Positions 21,234 to 32,900 of a stretch of 64,000 nucleotides of DNA are shown piece after piece (position 1 is the stretch's first letter; each line of letters opens with the position of its first letter). The stretch is from Lasiodiplodia sp. COLG20 (taxonomy: Eukaryota > Ascomycota > Dothideomycetes > Botryosphaeriales > Botryosphaeriaceae), in NCBI GenBank assembly GCA_009801085.1, contig VNWV01000004.1:1116001-1180000 (forward strand), in the 5' to 3' direction. Under the pieces are notes generated by a model that was given only the letters and a program-made list of their open reading frames with translations, ran no database searches and was not told the DNA's origin. The position numbers and the translations under genes are program-made.

Positions 21234-24200
21234 CTATTCTTCTTCATTCTCTTCATCTTCATCGTCCTCGTCGTCATCCTCGTCTTCTCCGTCCGAAACC
21301 TCCTCGCCCAGTTCCTTGAGGCGTTTCTGTGCAGGTTAGCGCCACCCATCCACATGCCCAAATCGGAAGAGGTTCTTACCTTGTCCTTGGCGCGCTTCTC
21401 CTCCAAATCCGACAGGACCATGAGCATATCATCAAGTTCGCTTTGTGCTGATGCCCTGGCCTCCTCCTTCTCCGCCAACTCGTCTTGCGCCTTCTTAAGT
21501 TTCTCCTGTGCCTCACCAAGTTGGTCCTGAGCCTCCCTCAATGCAAAGTCGGTCGACTTGGCCGCATTCTCATGCTTCTGTGACTGAGCCTTCACATCTC
21601 TGAGTTCGGTCTTCGTTGCCTCCGCAGCCTTCTCGAGCTGTTCCACCTTGCGTGTGAGCTCCTCGACCTGCGCCGTCTTCCGGCGTACTGTCTCCTCCAA
21701 GCTTGCGACAGTACCTTGTGCAGCCGAAAGGTCAGTGCGAGTTTGGCTGAAATTCAACTCGACTTCCTTCAGTTGTTTGGTAGTAGATTCCAAACTAGAT
21801 TCGGCCTTCTTGCTTCTCTCTTCGAGGCTCGAGCTTGCATTTTGCGCAGCAGTGAGCTCAGTCTGCACCTTGCTGAAGTTAGCCTGCAATTCAGCCCATT
21901 GCTTCTTTGCTTCCTCAAGCGCAGCTTCAGCCTGGGCACATCTCGCCTGCAGACTGCTTTCGGTCTTCTTGCTCCTGTCTTCGAGCTCGGCTTTCTCACG
22001 CCTGAGCTGTGCAATTTCCCGGTCATACTGTTGCTTGACGCTGGCTGCCTGCCCGGCCGCTTCTCTCTGCTTCTGTTGCAGTTGGGCATTGAGACTTGCT
22101 AGCTGCTGGCGCTGCTGCTCTTCCAGCCTTTGTAGCGTTGCTGCGTGCGCAGCTTCACGTTGTGCTACGTCAGCTTCGTGGTTGCGCTGCAGCGCTTCGT
22201 TGACGTTCTTTATCCGGTTGATCTCAGTGCTCGTCGTGTCCAAATCTTTCTTATGATTCGCCTGCTCTTCATTGAGTTGCCTTTCCAGGAGCAGCATTTT
22301 CGACTCTGCACTCTCCAATGTCTTGCTCTTCTCCTCGAGCTGCCCACGGAGAGTATCAACCAGATCCCTGTCCACGCCCTGGGGGTTTTGATGGATCTCG
22401 ATTCCTGGATCCCTGTCGACTGCGCGTGAAAGCCTGCTGAAGTTATCCTTGAGGAAGTCTACAAATGTGCTGTCGAAGAACACATCGGGCAAGTTTCCAC
22501 CAAACGCAGCAGCACCACCCTGAGGCATGACCTCGAACTCTCGTACGAAGGGATGTGTCCGGAGCTGTGTTATAGCATCCAGATACTTTTCGCGTCCGAG
22601 ACTGTTGAGTAGCACAGGCTGCAACTCGCGGCGAGGGATGGGCGAGTCCTTGGTGGAAAACTCGTAGATTATGCCAAGAAGAACGGCACAAAGACCTCTA
22701 ATCACCGGCTTGTCCGTAGTTGTTCTGGCAGCGGTCGTGACAAGGGTCTGAATACTAGCTCCTTCTCCAAGAAAATCGTTAACTGCATCGGAATCTTCGA
22801 ACAGCCATCCACAAAGAACCATGAGATAGCCGAGGATCACTCGTTCATCTTCGCCATTTTGGAGACCGCTGATGAGGTTGCTACTCATTTCCTGAATGCA
22901 CGTGACGACTTCTTCTCCGCTCTCGGCATCGCCTTCTACAACGCCCATCAACAGGCTTTTTGCGTCGGGTGTCTCAAATAGAAGGTGGAAAGTAATGACG
23001 GCTGCGAACCAGAGGCGGTAGGGGTCTACAGTTTGGAAGCTCTGCGGACCGCGGACCAGCGTGGTGACAACATTAGCAGCGTCTTCCTCCCCGGCAAGGT
23101 GTACGTTCACGGCGTGATTAAGGAAATGCCTGCCAGTCTGGTCATGGTTGTAGAAGTACGCCTTGAGACATTCGCATGCAGCGAAGCGGGCATCGAACAT
23201 CTGTACAGACGAAGCGCCAAGAATGAGATGTAACAGAGCCTCGATGACGTGCACTTGTGAGATACCGTTCTGTGTCTTCTCTCCGTTGGGTTGATTGCTG
23301 TGCTCGTAATCTGAAATTGCCACTTGAGTCTGAGCAAAGATCTCTTGTAGCCTTGCGTTTCCTCTGATAGCATCGGCGCAAACATACAGAGCCTGCGATC
23401 TGATGGGAACGGAGACTGTGTGGTCAAAGGAAAGTTCGAGGGCTTGCTGTAAGATTCCGTGCTTGTGAAAGGCATCCTGGTTTGCGGCCGTACCCATGCT
23501 ACCCTTCACCAGGAACATGCGGAGAACTGCCAGCAGGCCGAACAAATTCTTTTCCTTATGTGGGCTTTCCCATACCTCCTCCTCAGGGTTTACGGGCCGG
23601 GGAACCTCAAGGCCGTTGTTCAGAAGTGCAGCCAGCTTAGGCATGCACCCTGATTCTCTGAAGGCCAGTTGGTTGGAGGGGTTGTACTGAACGAGATTCG
23701 CAGTCAATGTCAGGCAGTCTTGGACTACAATGCTTCCTTGTCTTATGGATCCGTCGCCGTCAATCAAATTGAAGATCTTTTCGAAGGCATTCTGGAAGGC
23801 GACAATCTTCTGCAGCTCGGTCGAGGACTGGGTAAGGTCGATGAGAAGGTCCAGGGCAACTGTGGGTCAGGTCAGCCGTTTAGCTCGGGGCGGCTGAAAA
23901 CGTCCTGCAAATCGTACCATCGCGTACAGCATCACGGGGATCGTCCAATGCGGCAACCAATCTGGGTATTCCAAGGGGAGCGGACAAGATGCATTCCTGG
24001 GTTCTTTCTGGGCGGAGCTCCGAGATAGCTTTGAGGATTTTCAGGGCGTAGCGACGGGAATAGAAGTCGGTGGACTCGAGAAGGTCGAGGAGAAGGGTGA
24101 TATTATCTTGCCGCTAGCATAAGCTCAGTACAAGTTAATCGGCGTTGAGCAACGAGCTTACTTGAGTAAATTCGTCGGCCAGCCACAGCGAGATGTCTTC

Positions 24201-24548
24201 AGAGGCTTCGGGCTGTTGTACACGGTCATCAATATGGGCACAGAGCTTCGCGGATGCATGATTGCTACGTACGCTACTCTCGTCCGGGTTAAAGAGCATC
24301 AACAGCGTCTCCAGCACGACCTTTATGGTATCTAGATCCTCCGCATCCTTCGTGAGAGCAGCGATCAGGCCTCGCAGCGAGCCTGAGGCAACTGAGGCGG
24401 GGTATTCCTTCGCAAAGCTGCGCAGGCCAAGGATGGCAGCGCGCCGATCTTCCAGGAGAGTGGCGCTGGCGAGGCGGTTGCAAAGGGTGTTGATGGTGTC
24501 GGTGGCCGTCTGTTTGGCTGGCGCCTGCGCCTCGAGCATGCGCAACAT
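21234..24548 (-). CDS. USO1: Vesicle tether Uso1/p115
   Basis: Golgin-type tether that captures ER-derived COPII vesicles at the cis-Golgi with Ypt1/Rab1. Four exons (introns 24114-24161, 23860-23917, 21327-21379) give 1051 residues. The N-terminal armadillo-like globular head (to about 670) opens with MLRMLEAQAPAKQTATDTIN and includes RRAAILGLRSFAKEYP and FTQRQDNITLLLDLL. A long coiled coil spans about 690-1020, rich in Glu, Gln, Lys, Ala and Leu. The last exon, 93 bases, encodes a highly acidic tail (SDGEDEDDDEDDEDEENEEE), which is a family hallmark. The upstream open frame to 24944 lacks similarity, so the start at 24548 is preferred. Divergent from RAT1. Confidence 0.93.
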
Positions 24549-25084
24549 GTTGGGCGGCGGGGGAGGCGCAAAGGCGTCGGGTTGGGAACGGATTGCTAGT
24601 CGGGTTACCGCAAGGCCATGACACGATTGGGGGGATGCGAAGTCGAGGGGGCGCGTGGGTTGAGCGGTGACAGGCGAAGCTGGTGATGCCGCAAGCTGTC
24701 CAGAGTCCCGGGGAAGCGACAGCCCCCGGTGCGCTGCAAAGCACAGCCCTGTCGGCAACTGCCGCTTGCACTTTTGGCCGCGCCGCGCCGCTCTTCCATA
24801 AAGACAATCCAACCTCCGACGCGACCTCCGCACCGCCGGCAACCACTCTTTGTGCAGTCGCCGTCGCCCGCCCAGAACCCTTCGCACGGAATGCACTGGC
24901 AGCGCGCCACTTCCGCCTGATCTCACTCTACGGGCGTCGCCCACGACGCGTCCTTTCTCTCGACATCGACAAACCCGCCGTCTAGTTTCGCCTCCGCGCA
25001 GAAGCTCACGGCTTCAGCTTACATCGCAACTCGCACCCGTCGCCACATCCGGCTCGCGCTCGTCGCTCGAGCACCGCTGTCGCC
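24549..25084. promoter_or_regulatory. Shared divergent promoter region USO1 / RAT1
   Basis: 536 bases between two divergent start codons, GC-rich. An ACGCGT hexamer lies at 24946. CT-rich tracts precede the RAT1 start. No specific site can be assigned. Confidence 0.45.
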
Positions 25085-28000
25085 ATGGGTGTCCCCGCGC
25101 TCTTCCGATGGCTTTCGCAAAAGTACCCCAAGATCATCTCGCCCGTCATCGAGGCCGAGCCTGTCGAGTATCCCGATGGCACCGTTGAGCCCGTCGATAC
25201 CACCAAGCCCAACCCCAATGGCGAGGAAATGGACAACCTGTACCTCGATATGAACGGTATCGTTCATCCCTGCTCGCATCCAGAGGACAAGGACCCACCG
25301 GAGAACGAGGAGCAGATGATGATCGAGGTCTTCAAGTACACCGACAGGGTTGTCAACATGGTGCGCCCGCGCAAGTTGCTCATGATTGCTGTTGGTATGT
25401 CAAGAATGCTTAGATGGTCCAACCACTTCCGGTGCCTCCCTACGGACAGCTTCATTATCCACGGATGACGCAAAGCTGAGGGAGGTACGGTTGCGTTTCT
25501 TCTAACTCTCACTTTCCACTCTTTGCGATATTTCCATGCTAACAAATTCACAGACGGTGTTGCTCCACGCGCAAAGATGAACCAACAGCGCTCTCGTCGT
25601 TTCCGTGCCGCTCAGGATGCCAAGCAGAAGGACGCAGATGCTGCTGAGTTTGCGAAGCTCCTCGCCTCGCAGAACAAGAAGAAGGGGGAAGATGGCGAAA
25701 ATGGTGATAGCGCCGAGGCTCAGATCGTGAAGAAGACCTGGGACAGCAACTCTATCACTCCAGGAACTCCCTTTATGGATATTCTGGCCCAGAGTCTCCG
25801 ATATTGGTGCGCCTACAAGCTCAACACCGATCCTGCTTGGGAAAAGCTCAAGGTCATCATCTCCGATGCCACTGTGCCGGGAGAGGGTGAGCATAAGATC
25901 ATGGAGTTCGTGCGCTCTCAGCGCCGTTCTCCTCACCATGACCCGAACACTCGTCACGTTATCTACGGTCTTGATGCCGATTTGATCATGTTGGGCCTTG
26001 TGACACACGAGCCCCACTTCCGCGTTCTACGTGAGGATGTCTTTGCGAACGACGCCAAGCCCAGGACATGCAGGCGCTGCGGTCAGACGGGTCATTACGC
26101 AGACCAATGTCGAGGCGAGATCAAGAAGAAGGAGGATGAGCATGATGTCAAGCAGAACAAGGTTACCAAGAAACCGTTCATTTGGCTCCATGTTGCCATT
26201 CTCCGTGAGTACCTTGCAGCCGAACTCAAGGTTGACAGGCAGGGTTTTGCCTTTGACCTGGAGCGTGCCCTAGACGATTGGGTTTTCATGTGTTTCTTCG
26301 TCGGAAACGATTTCTTGCCCCATCTCCCAAGTCTTGAGATTAGAGAGGGAGGTATCGACACATTGATCAACATCTGGCGTGAAAATCTGCCTGAAATGGG
26401 CGGTTACGTTACCAAAGACGGTCACGTTGACATGAGCCGCGCTCAAGTCATCCTGCAGGGGCTTGCGAAGTTGGAAGACGGCATCTTCAAACGTCGCAAA
26501 GAGACTGAAGACAGAAGAGAAGCCGCGCAGAAACGCAGGAAACTCCAAGAAGAGAGGAGGAATGGCGGTGGAAGATTCGCACAGGGAGGAGATGGAAATC
26601 AGCAGAACAACTCGCCCAGCGCTCGAAAGGGCAGCAAAAAGGGCGAGACTGCTGAAGACTTTGCCAATCTCCCCATGTTCAGCCCTGGGGAGCTCCAGTC
26701 AAAGGAAGCGAGGGCTTTGACCCACGAGAATTTCGTCAACAGAAAGGCCATTTTCCAGGGCCAGGCGAACGTTGCAAACAAGAGCGCAGCTGCTGCCCTG
26801 AAAGAGGGGCTGCTTGGCAAGAAGCCTGAGACTGTCTCTGTTGCTGCAGGTCAGAATGGCAATACGGAGGAAGCTCCTGCTCCGGGCCCTGCCGCTGAAG
26901 ATGCTACCGCGACTCCGCCCTCTGCCTTGGGCAAGAGAAAGGCGGAGCTTCTGGAAGATGATTCCAGCACTCCTGGCCGTAACACGCCGGATGCGGGCAC
27001 ACCTGCGGCCAAGTCTGACGAGCCGCCAGAGGATACCGTGAAAATGTGGGAGGAAGGCTACATGGACCGGTACTACGAGCAGAAATTCCACGTCGACCCC
27101 AAGGATATTGAATTTCGCCATCAGGTTGCGCGTGATTATGCTGAGGGTCTCGCATGGGTGCTGCTGTACTATCTCCAGGGTTGCGCTTCCTGGACCTGGT
27201 ACTATCCCCATCACTACGCTCCTTTTGCTCAAGATTTCGTCGATCTTGACAAGATGGAACTCAAGTTCGAGAAGGGCAAGCCGTTCCGCCCTTACGAACA
27301 GCTCATGGGCGTTTTGCCTGCTGCCTCCAACCACGCTATTCCACCAGTATTTAGGCCGCTCATGGAAGAAGCGGACAGCGAGATTATCGACTTCTACCCT
27401 GAAGATTTCCGTGTTGATCTCAACGGCAAGAAGATGGCTTGGCAAGGTGTTGCCATTCTACCTTTCATTGATGAGAAGAGGCTACTGGATGCCATGGCCA
27501 AGAAGTACCCTCAACTGACCCCGGATGAGGCTGCTCGCAACGAATTCGGCAAAGAAGTTCTTCTGTTCTCCACCCGCCACCCTCTCTATGAAGAGGTGGC
27601 TCAGCAGTGGTATTCGAAGAAGCAGGGAGAACCCCAGCATAAGCTCAACCCCCAGATCAGCGAAGGTCTGTCAGGTACGGTCACGAAGAATGACGATTAC
27701 CTCCCGCAAAGCTCCCTCGTTTTCCCTCTAGAGAGCAAGGGTATGCCAGACCTGGAGGAAGACCAGTCCATCAGGTAAGTTAGAGTCCCTTCAGTCCTGC
27801 CAATAATGTCCTGACTAAACGTTCCACCAGCGTACACTACGAAATGCCCAAGTCCAAGAACGTCCACAAGTCCCAGCTCCTCCGCGGCGTCCAATTCCCT
27901 CCTCCGGCCCTCACCGAAGACGAGATCCACGGCGTCCGCAACCGCGCTCGCCACGGCGGCGGCGGCGGAGGCCGCGACCGCGGCTTCCACTCGCACAACG

Positions 28001-28560
28001 AGAATCGCTGGCAGGGCGGACCGCCTCGCCACAACAACCGCAACGGCGGCGGCGGTGGCGGTGGCTACAACAACGGCGGTGGCCCCAACCAGGGCGGCCC
28101 TAACCCCAACAACCCCATCGCCGGCTTCCTCAACCCCAACTTCGACCCCCAGGCCTTCATGCAGCGCGGCCCTGCCGGCGGCCCCCCGGCCATCCCGCCC
28201 CCGCCGCACCTCGCCGCCCAGATGAACGGCTGGCAGCCCCCGCCGCCCCCGCAGTTCGGCGGCGCGTTCCCGCCCATGCCGGCTGGCTACGGTGGATACG
28301 GAGGTCCGCCGCAGAATGGCGGATATGGTGGTGGTGGTGGTGGTGGTGGTGGTGGCAGGGGAGGATACGGCGGTGGAGGAGGAGGCGGTGGCAGAAGAGA
28401 TGATAACTACAGGCCTAGTGGCGGCGGCGGTGGTGGTGGAAGACATGATGACAGCTACAGGCCCGGTGGTGGATATGGTGGAGGAGGCGGCGGTGGTGGT
28501 GGCAGGAGGGGAGGCAGAGGTGGTGGAGGTGGTGGAAGGGGGGCGTATGACAGGCGCTAA
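25085..28560 (+). CDS. RAT1: Nuclear 5'-3' exoribonuclease Rat1/Xrn2
   Basis: Degrades uncapped nuclear RNA 5' to 3', processes rRNA and snoRNA and drives torpedo termination with its partner Rai1. Three exons (introns 25395-25553 and 27775-27830) encode 1086 residues. The N-terminus [15 protein letters not shown] is the XRN signature, followed by acidic active-site blocks [28 protein letters not shown] and [17 protein letters not shown] zinc knuckle ([14 protein letters not shown], about 276-289) sits between the two conserved regions, as in other filamentous-fungal Rat1 proteins. The C-terminal 240 residues include CR2-end motifs, then Pro/Asn-rich and RGG/GGYGG repeats likely to bind RNA. 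Presence of the nuclear-type extension separates it from cytoplasmic Xrn1. Confidence 0.95.
28326..28356. repeat. GGT microsatellite in the RAT1 glycine tail
   Basis: About ten GGT units encoding polyglycine within exon 3 of RAT1; further GGC/GGT/GGA tracts flank it (27955-28540). Likely length-variable. Confidence 0.85.
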
Positions 28561-29917
28561 ATTTCGCTCCGGCCGCGCTCAGGTTTTGTAGCGCGACGTC
28601 AGGATATTACGGGCCATGCACAAGTGCCCGCGTGGTGGAGGGAAAATTTTGGGATTGCAAACTTCGCTGCTGAGGCAAACAAAGCTAGCATAACATGTAG
28701 GGCTAGCATACCTACATGGTTTTCGGGAAGGAAAATGATGGGAACATAGGGGGAGAAAAGCGTTCAGCAGATATGATGAAAAGAAAGACCTCCACCACGA
28801 AGACTATCTACCATACGTACAAGTGATGGACAGATGTAACTGATCTTCGTTGGGACTGCCGTCACTCTCAAAGAGAACGGGCTCTCATTGCCACAGGAAT
28901 ACCAGAAGCCGCTCGCAACGAAGCCCCGGACATCAAAAGAGAGACCAGGAAACTCCCAAACGCTTTGGTCACCAGGCAAGAAACCGAGAACCACGACGCA
29001 GAACGTCTTCAGTAGCGGTTCCGAGTGAAGTAGCCATCACGATCACTTGGACAAGCTCAAACGGCGCATGCTGGTGCCAAAAGCAATGAACCTCCGCAAT
29101 TATCTTCGCAGGCATGGGGAGTTGAAGCTACTGTCCAGATGCACAAGTAGAATTATTAAATGTACATCTACGTCCGGATGGTAGCTTCAATTCCCCATGC
29201 ATGCCGAATGCCGTTACTCTCAAGATTAACTACGAAAGATCATTTCGTTTGGCACCCACGGTTGTAATATACCACCGCCAAACGAGCGAGCTCGTTTGTT
29301 TTTAATTTGAGCTTTTAGGTGCAGCCTCTAGAGTATTTATCATGTTTTTAAGCTAATCATTGTATTCTCATTCTGCATGTGTAGACTATCACGTCTATGT
29401 ACTTTCCTATTCACCCGTTATTGAGATGAAGCTATGCCATGCGGAAACCCCATCTATGCGGCACTCTTGCGGATAGCGAATAAGCAAAGTGAGCCCGTGA
29501 AACCGTTCCATGTATAACCATCGTTCGCCAATTCGCCATTTGGACCCATTTCCCGGTTATGCGCCGTCAGTTGTATCCCTGATCCGAAGGCCGCTCAAGT
29601 GCATAAAGCAGATATCTCGTGTCTCCTGTTCCACATGGCTCGCTCGGCAGAAGGGGGAAGAACAGAGAAACTCGAGAAGATAACAAAGAATAAAGAACAA
29701 AGAACAAAGAACAGCAAAATAGATGTGACTTCCATCTGGCTGTCTTGGTTGAGTCTCGTAATGTGGAAGTCTTATCCGGCCGATAGGGTGCTCCGAAAGT
29801 TGTTTGGCTATGATGCCTAGTCGAAAAAAAGCAAGAAGCAAATAAAGGAGTATGAGAGGAATGGCATTAGTGGAAGTCGTTCCGCGTGCAAGATGTAAGG
29901 CTTGGGTGATGCTCGCC
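28561..29917. other. Gene-free 1.36 kb between converging RAT1 and the PARP-E2 gene
   Basis: Convergent 3' regions. It contains the inverted-repeat element at 29111-29204. The part from about 29200 to 29540 is distinctly AT-rich (for example TTTTTAATTTGAGC near 29300), unlike the flanking genes. No coding signal seen. Confidence 0.5.
29111..29204. repeat. Inverted-repeat element, copy 1 (hairpin of about 94 bases)
   Basis: The left arm from 29112 and the reverse complement of the right arm ending at 29203 align over 30 bases with 25 identities; all five differences are transitions. The shared core reads TTGAAGCTA on the left and TAGCTTCAA on the right, with ACATCTACGTCCGGATGG on the inner right arm. 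A loop of about 12 AT-rich bases separates the arms. Related copies lie at 38.2, 48.9 and 49.4 kb. It could be a relic of a miniature inverted-repeat transposon or of the end of a larger element; no protein remnant is attached. Confidence 0.7.
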
Positions 29918-32900
29918 TCAACGCACGAGCATGCCCGAGTCCGCCCTGCCAGCCCAGGCCGACCTGCCAGCCCAGACCATCTGCCTGAAGCCCGGAGGCA
30001 CCTTCCAGCCGTGGGAGTCGCATGCACGAATGTATGCTTCTACAGCTTCGCCGATGCCGTAGTCTAAATTGTAAGAGCGCGGATCAAGCTTCGCGTAACG
30101 AGGCTCTCTTGAAGATATCGCGAGGCGGACCTGCATGAGAACGGACTCGATAGAGTTGACAGCATTCCATCCGTCGTTTGTAAGTAGTTCCATGCAAAGC
30201 GCGCCACCAGCCGTGACGTGGCCGCCACCGCCCTGTTGGAAAGGCAGAAAGCGCGGGCGAATGACGCGAACGAAGGGAGGGGCGAATGGGTAGTCTTTTC
30301 CGAACGTAAGCTCCAGAACGACGCTTTTTACGCCCTTTGCCTTCATTTCTTGAGCAAGAGGGAGATTTGGCTCGAAGGAGTGGAGCTCAACTATCCACTG
30401 GTAGAGATTGTCCGTATGCTCTGGATCGATGTACCAGCCAAGCTCATGAAGGGGTTGGGAGCCCTGGACTTTTCTGATAGCATTGAGATCTGCTTGAAGG
30501 CGTCTTGAAGCCGAAATAGAAGCAGCGTCACCCTCCGGAGAAGGCAAAATTTCCAAAGTCTTGAAGTCAAGCTGACCAGGCACGAAGTCCGTCAAAGCGA
30601 AATTGTTTGAAGCAGTGGCGGATTCAGTTTGCTTCGATTCCATCTGGAGTAGCTCACAGTCATCTTGGTCCGTCATTTCGCTGCGGACATCGTCGTCATC
30701 GTCGTCGATTTGATCTTGAATATCTCCGCCTGTCTTCAACTTCTTGTATCCCTTGGCGACTGATTGACGTCTTGGCGAAGATTTTGCTGCCTTCGCGCGC
30801 GACCTTGTAGCAGAGGCTGGAATCTCAATCTTCTCGTGCGCGATGTTGATGGGGAAATGCGTAGAGTCTTGAACAATAGGATTCAACAGCCTCGGTTGTC
30901 CATCCGGCGTCCTTGGCGCCGCTCTGGCTTGGTATACCGCTGGCCTGGAAGCTGAGTTATGGACGAAGAGGTACCTTGTCTGGATCCAGTCTATCTGATC
31001 GACGACGAAATGGGGGGTTGAGGAAACGAATTTGCTGGGAGCGTTTACAACCTCGTTGAGTGAAATAGCGTCGTGGATCGCTAACTCGCTTGAACGCCAA
31101 TTGTTACTTGTGTTAGTGCTCGGCCAGATATACCGCGAGTAGCCCAAGCTGGTTGTAAGGTCCTTGGATAAATACACTCCGTGACCAAAGGCTCTACCAT
31201 TCATGGTCTCCTCGAAATTAAGACCCTCGCGTATGATAGAGTGCCAATTAAACAAGGAGCTTCCGTGCCAGGCGAAGATGGTTGGAACGTTAGGGTTGAT
31301 CGCACATCCCACCTTGCTGACAGAGTCAATGAAGCGGCGCTCTTTGTCCGGTGCACCCATGGCGATCCTGAACTGTTTCCATCCCGGCATCCCCCAGACG
31401 TGATCTTGTTCATCATCCTCATTCGGGTCGCCGATTTGCATGATGCAGGCACGGTTAGAGGCAACAATCCATCGAAGCAGCCCTAAGGAGGAAGAAGTTA
31501 TCCTCGGCCACTTCGTTAGATCCGCATGCGCTCCTCCCTGGAGCAAGAATTCTCTCATATCCTTGACAGTTGGCAGAAGGTCCAGTAGCACAACCACTGC
31601 TTCCTGCATGGAGGCTGGATCCAATGAGTCGAGATCTTTGTCGTATGCAACAAAGTTGGCATCTTGGAACACGGAGATCGGAATGTCCTGCCCAGAGGCC
31701 CTCGAGCCTTCCGTGGCGGAGTATACAATGGGCTTAGAGAGCTTGATGATTGGGAGCATTATCTGCTCCACCTTGCAATGGAGAGATTCTTCGACGTTCA
31801 GTACCCTCAACTGAATCCAGTCTCCTGGAATGAGATTGAGGCTTGCGCGAGTCACCGTCGTCTCAAAAAGGAGCTCACGAGTCTCCAAGTTCAGGCGTGT
31901 GGCGTGCGCCGTCTCGCTAGGTAGAAGCCATTCCTTATCATTGTTGTTCATGCTTGGTGCAGGTGAGTTGACTGGTGCTGTGCCCATAGCTATGTAAGAC
32001 GTTCTAGGTTCAGTGATGGCTCCACCTAGTTTTAGAAGATCAACCCGGGGGACTCTCAGTCCGAGGCCTAACGGAAGATGCCTTTGTTTGAGTCGACCGG
32101 ATTTTGCGGCTGCCCAGCAGAGGCTGACCAGTAGATCGACAACTGCTGGTTGGGAGATGATCTCGTGCTCAATACTAGGGCCGAAACCCAGATGCGAGTA
32201 TTGGTAGAGGCATAGCTGGCTCTCGCAGACATACGGCTTGATTGCCTCAATGCCTCCAGGCATCTTCCGATGGCATATGAGACAGAATTCCGTACAGCGA
32301 ACGAGTTGACGAACGTAAAACTGCATTGCCACCAAGGGAAGCGATAGTCGATCTCCGGGTGCGTGATTGGAATTGAAGCTGGATACGTGGTCTTCCGTCA
32401 CCAGTGCAGGGAGACTCATGGCTGACGTCTCTTCCTTCTGATATTTTGGGTCGCGTGCCAGCTTCCCCTTCTGTTCGGTGGCATGGTGATCATGCCAAAA
32501 GGCCATGGCGCCATCCCAGGACATTCCCTCCTTGACTCTACATTTGAGAAGAGGTAGGAACTTCTCACAGAAGAGGTCTTTCAAAGGTCCGGCTATGAAG
32601 AGTTTTTGCAGCTTTGATTTGTCATTTTCACTGCGAGAGTCTGCAGTCAGTGTAGAAAATGCCTCGATGACTTCGCTTCGGGAAGGCTTGTAGGATGAGC
32701 ATACTCCAAAGCGGAAGTCCATCATACCCTTCCACCCAGTCGATTCTTGGACGTCGCCGATGTGCTTATATCCATTTGGATAGTGGATTAGAAGGACAAG
32801 ATAGTCTGCAGGGCACAGTTGCCAAGCCTGCATGGCTTCTTCAGAGATACCCAGCTTGGCGATGCGACAGGTGGAGATCAAGTATCCCGGGTGGCCTTGG

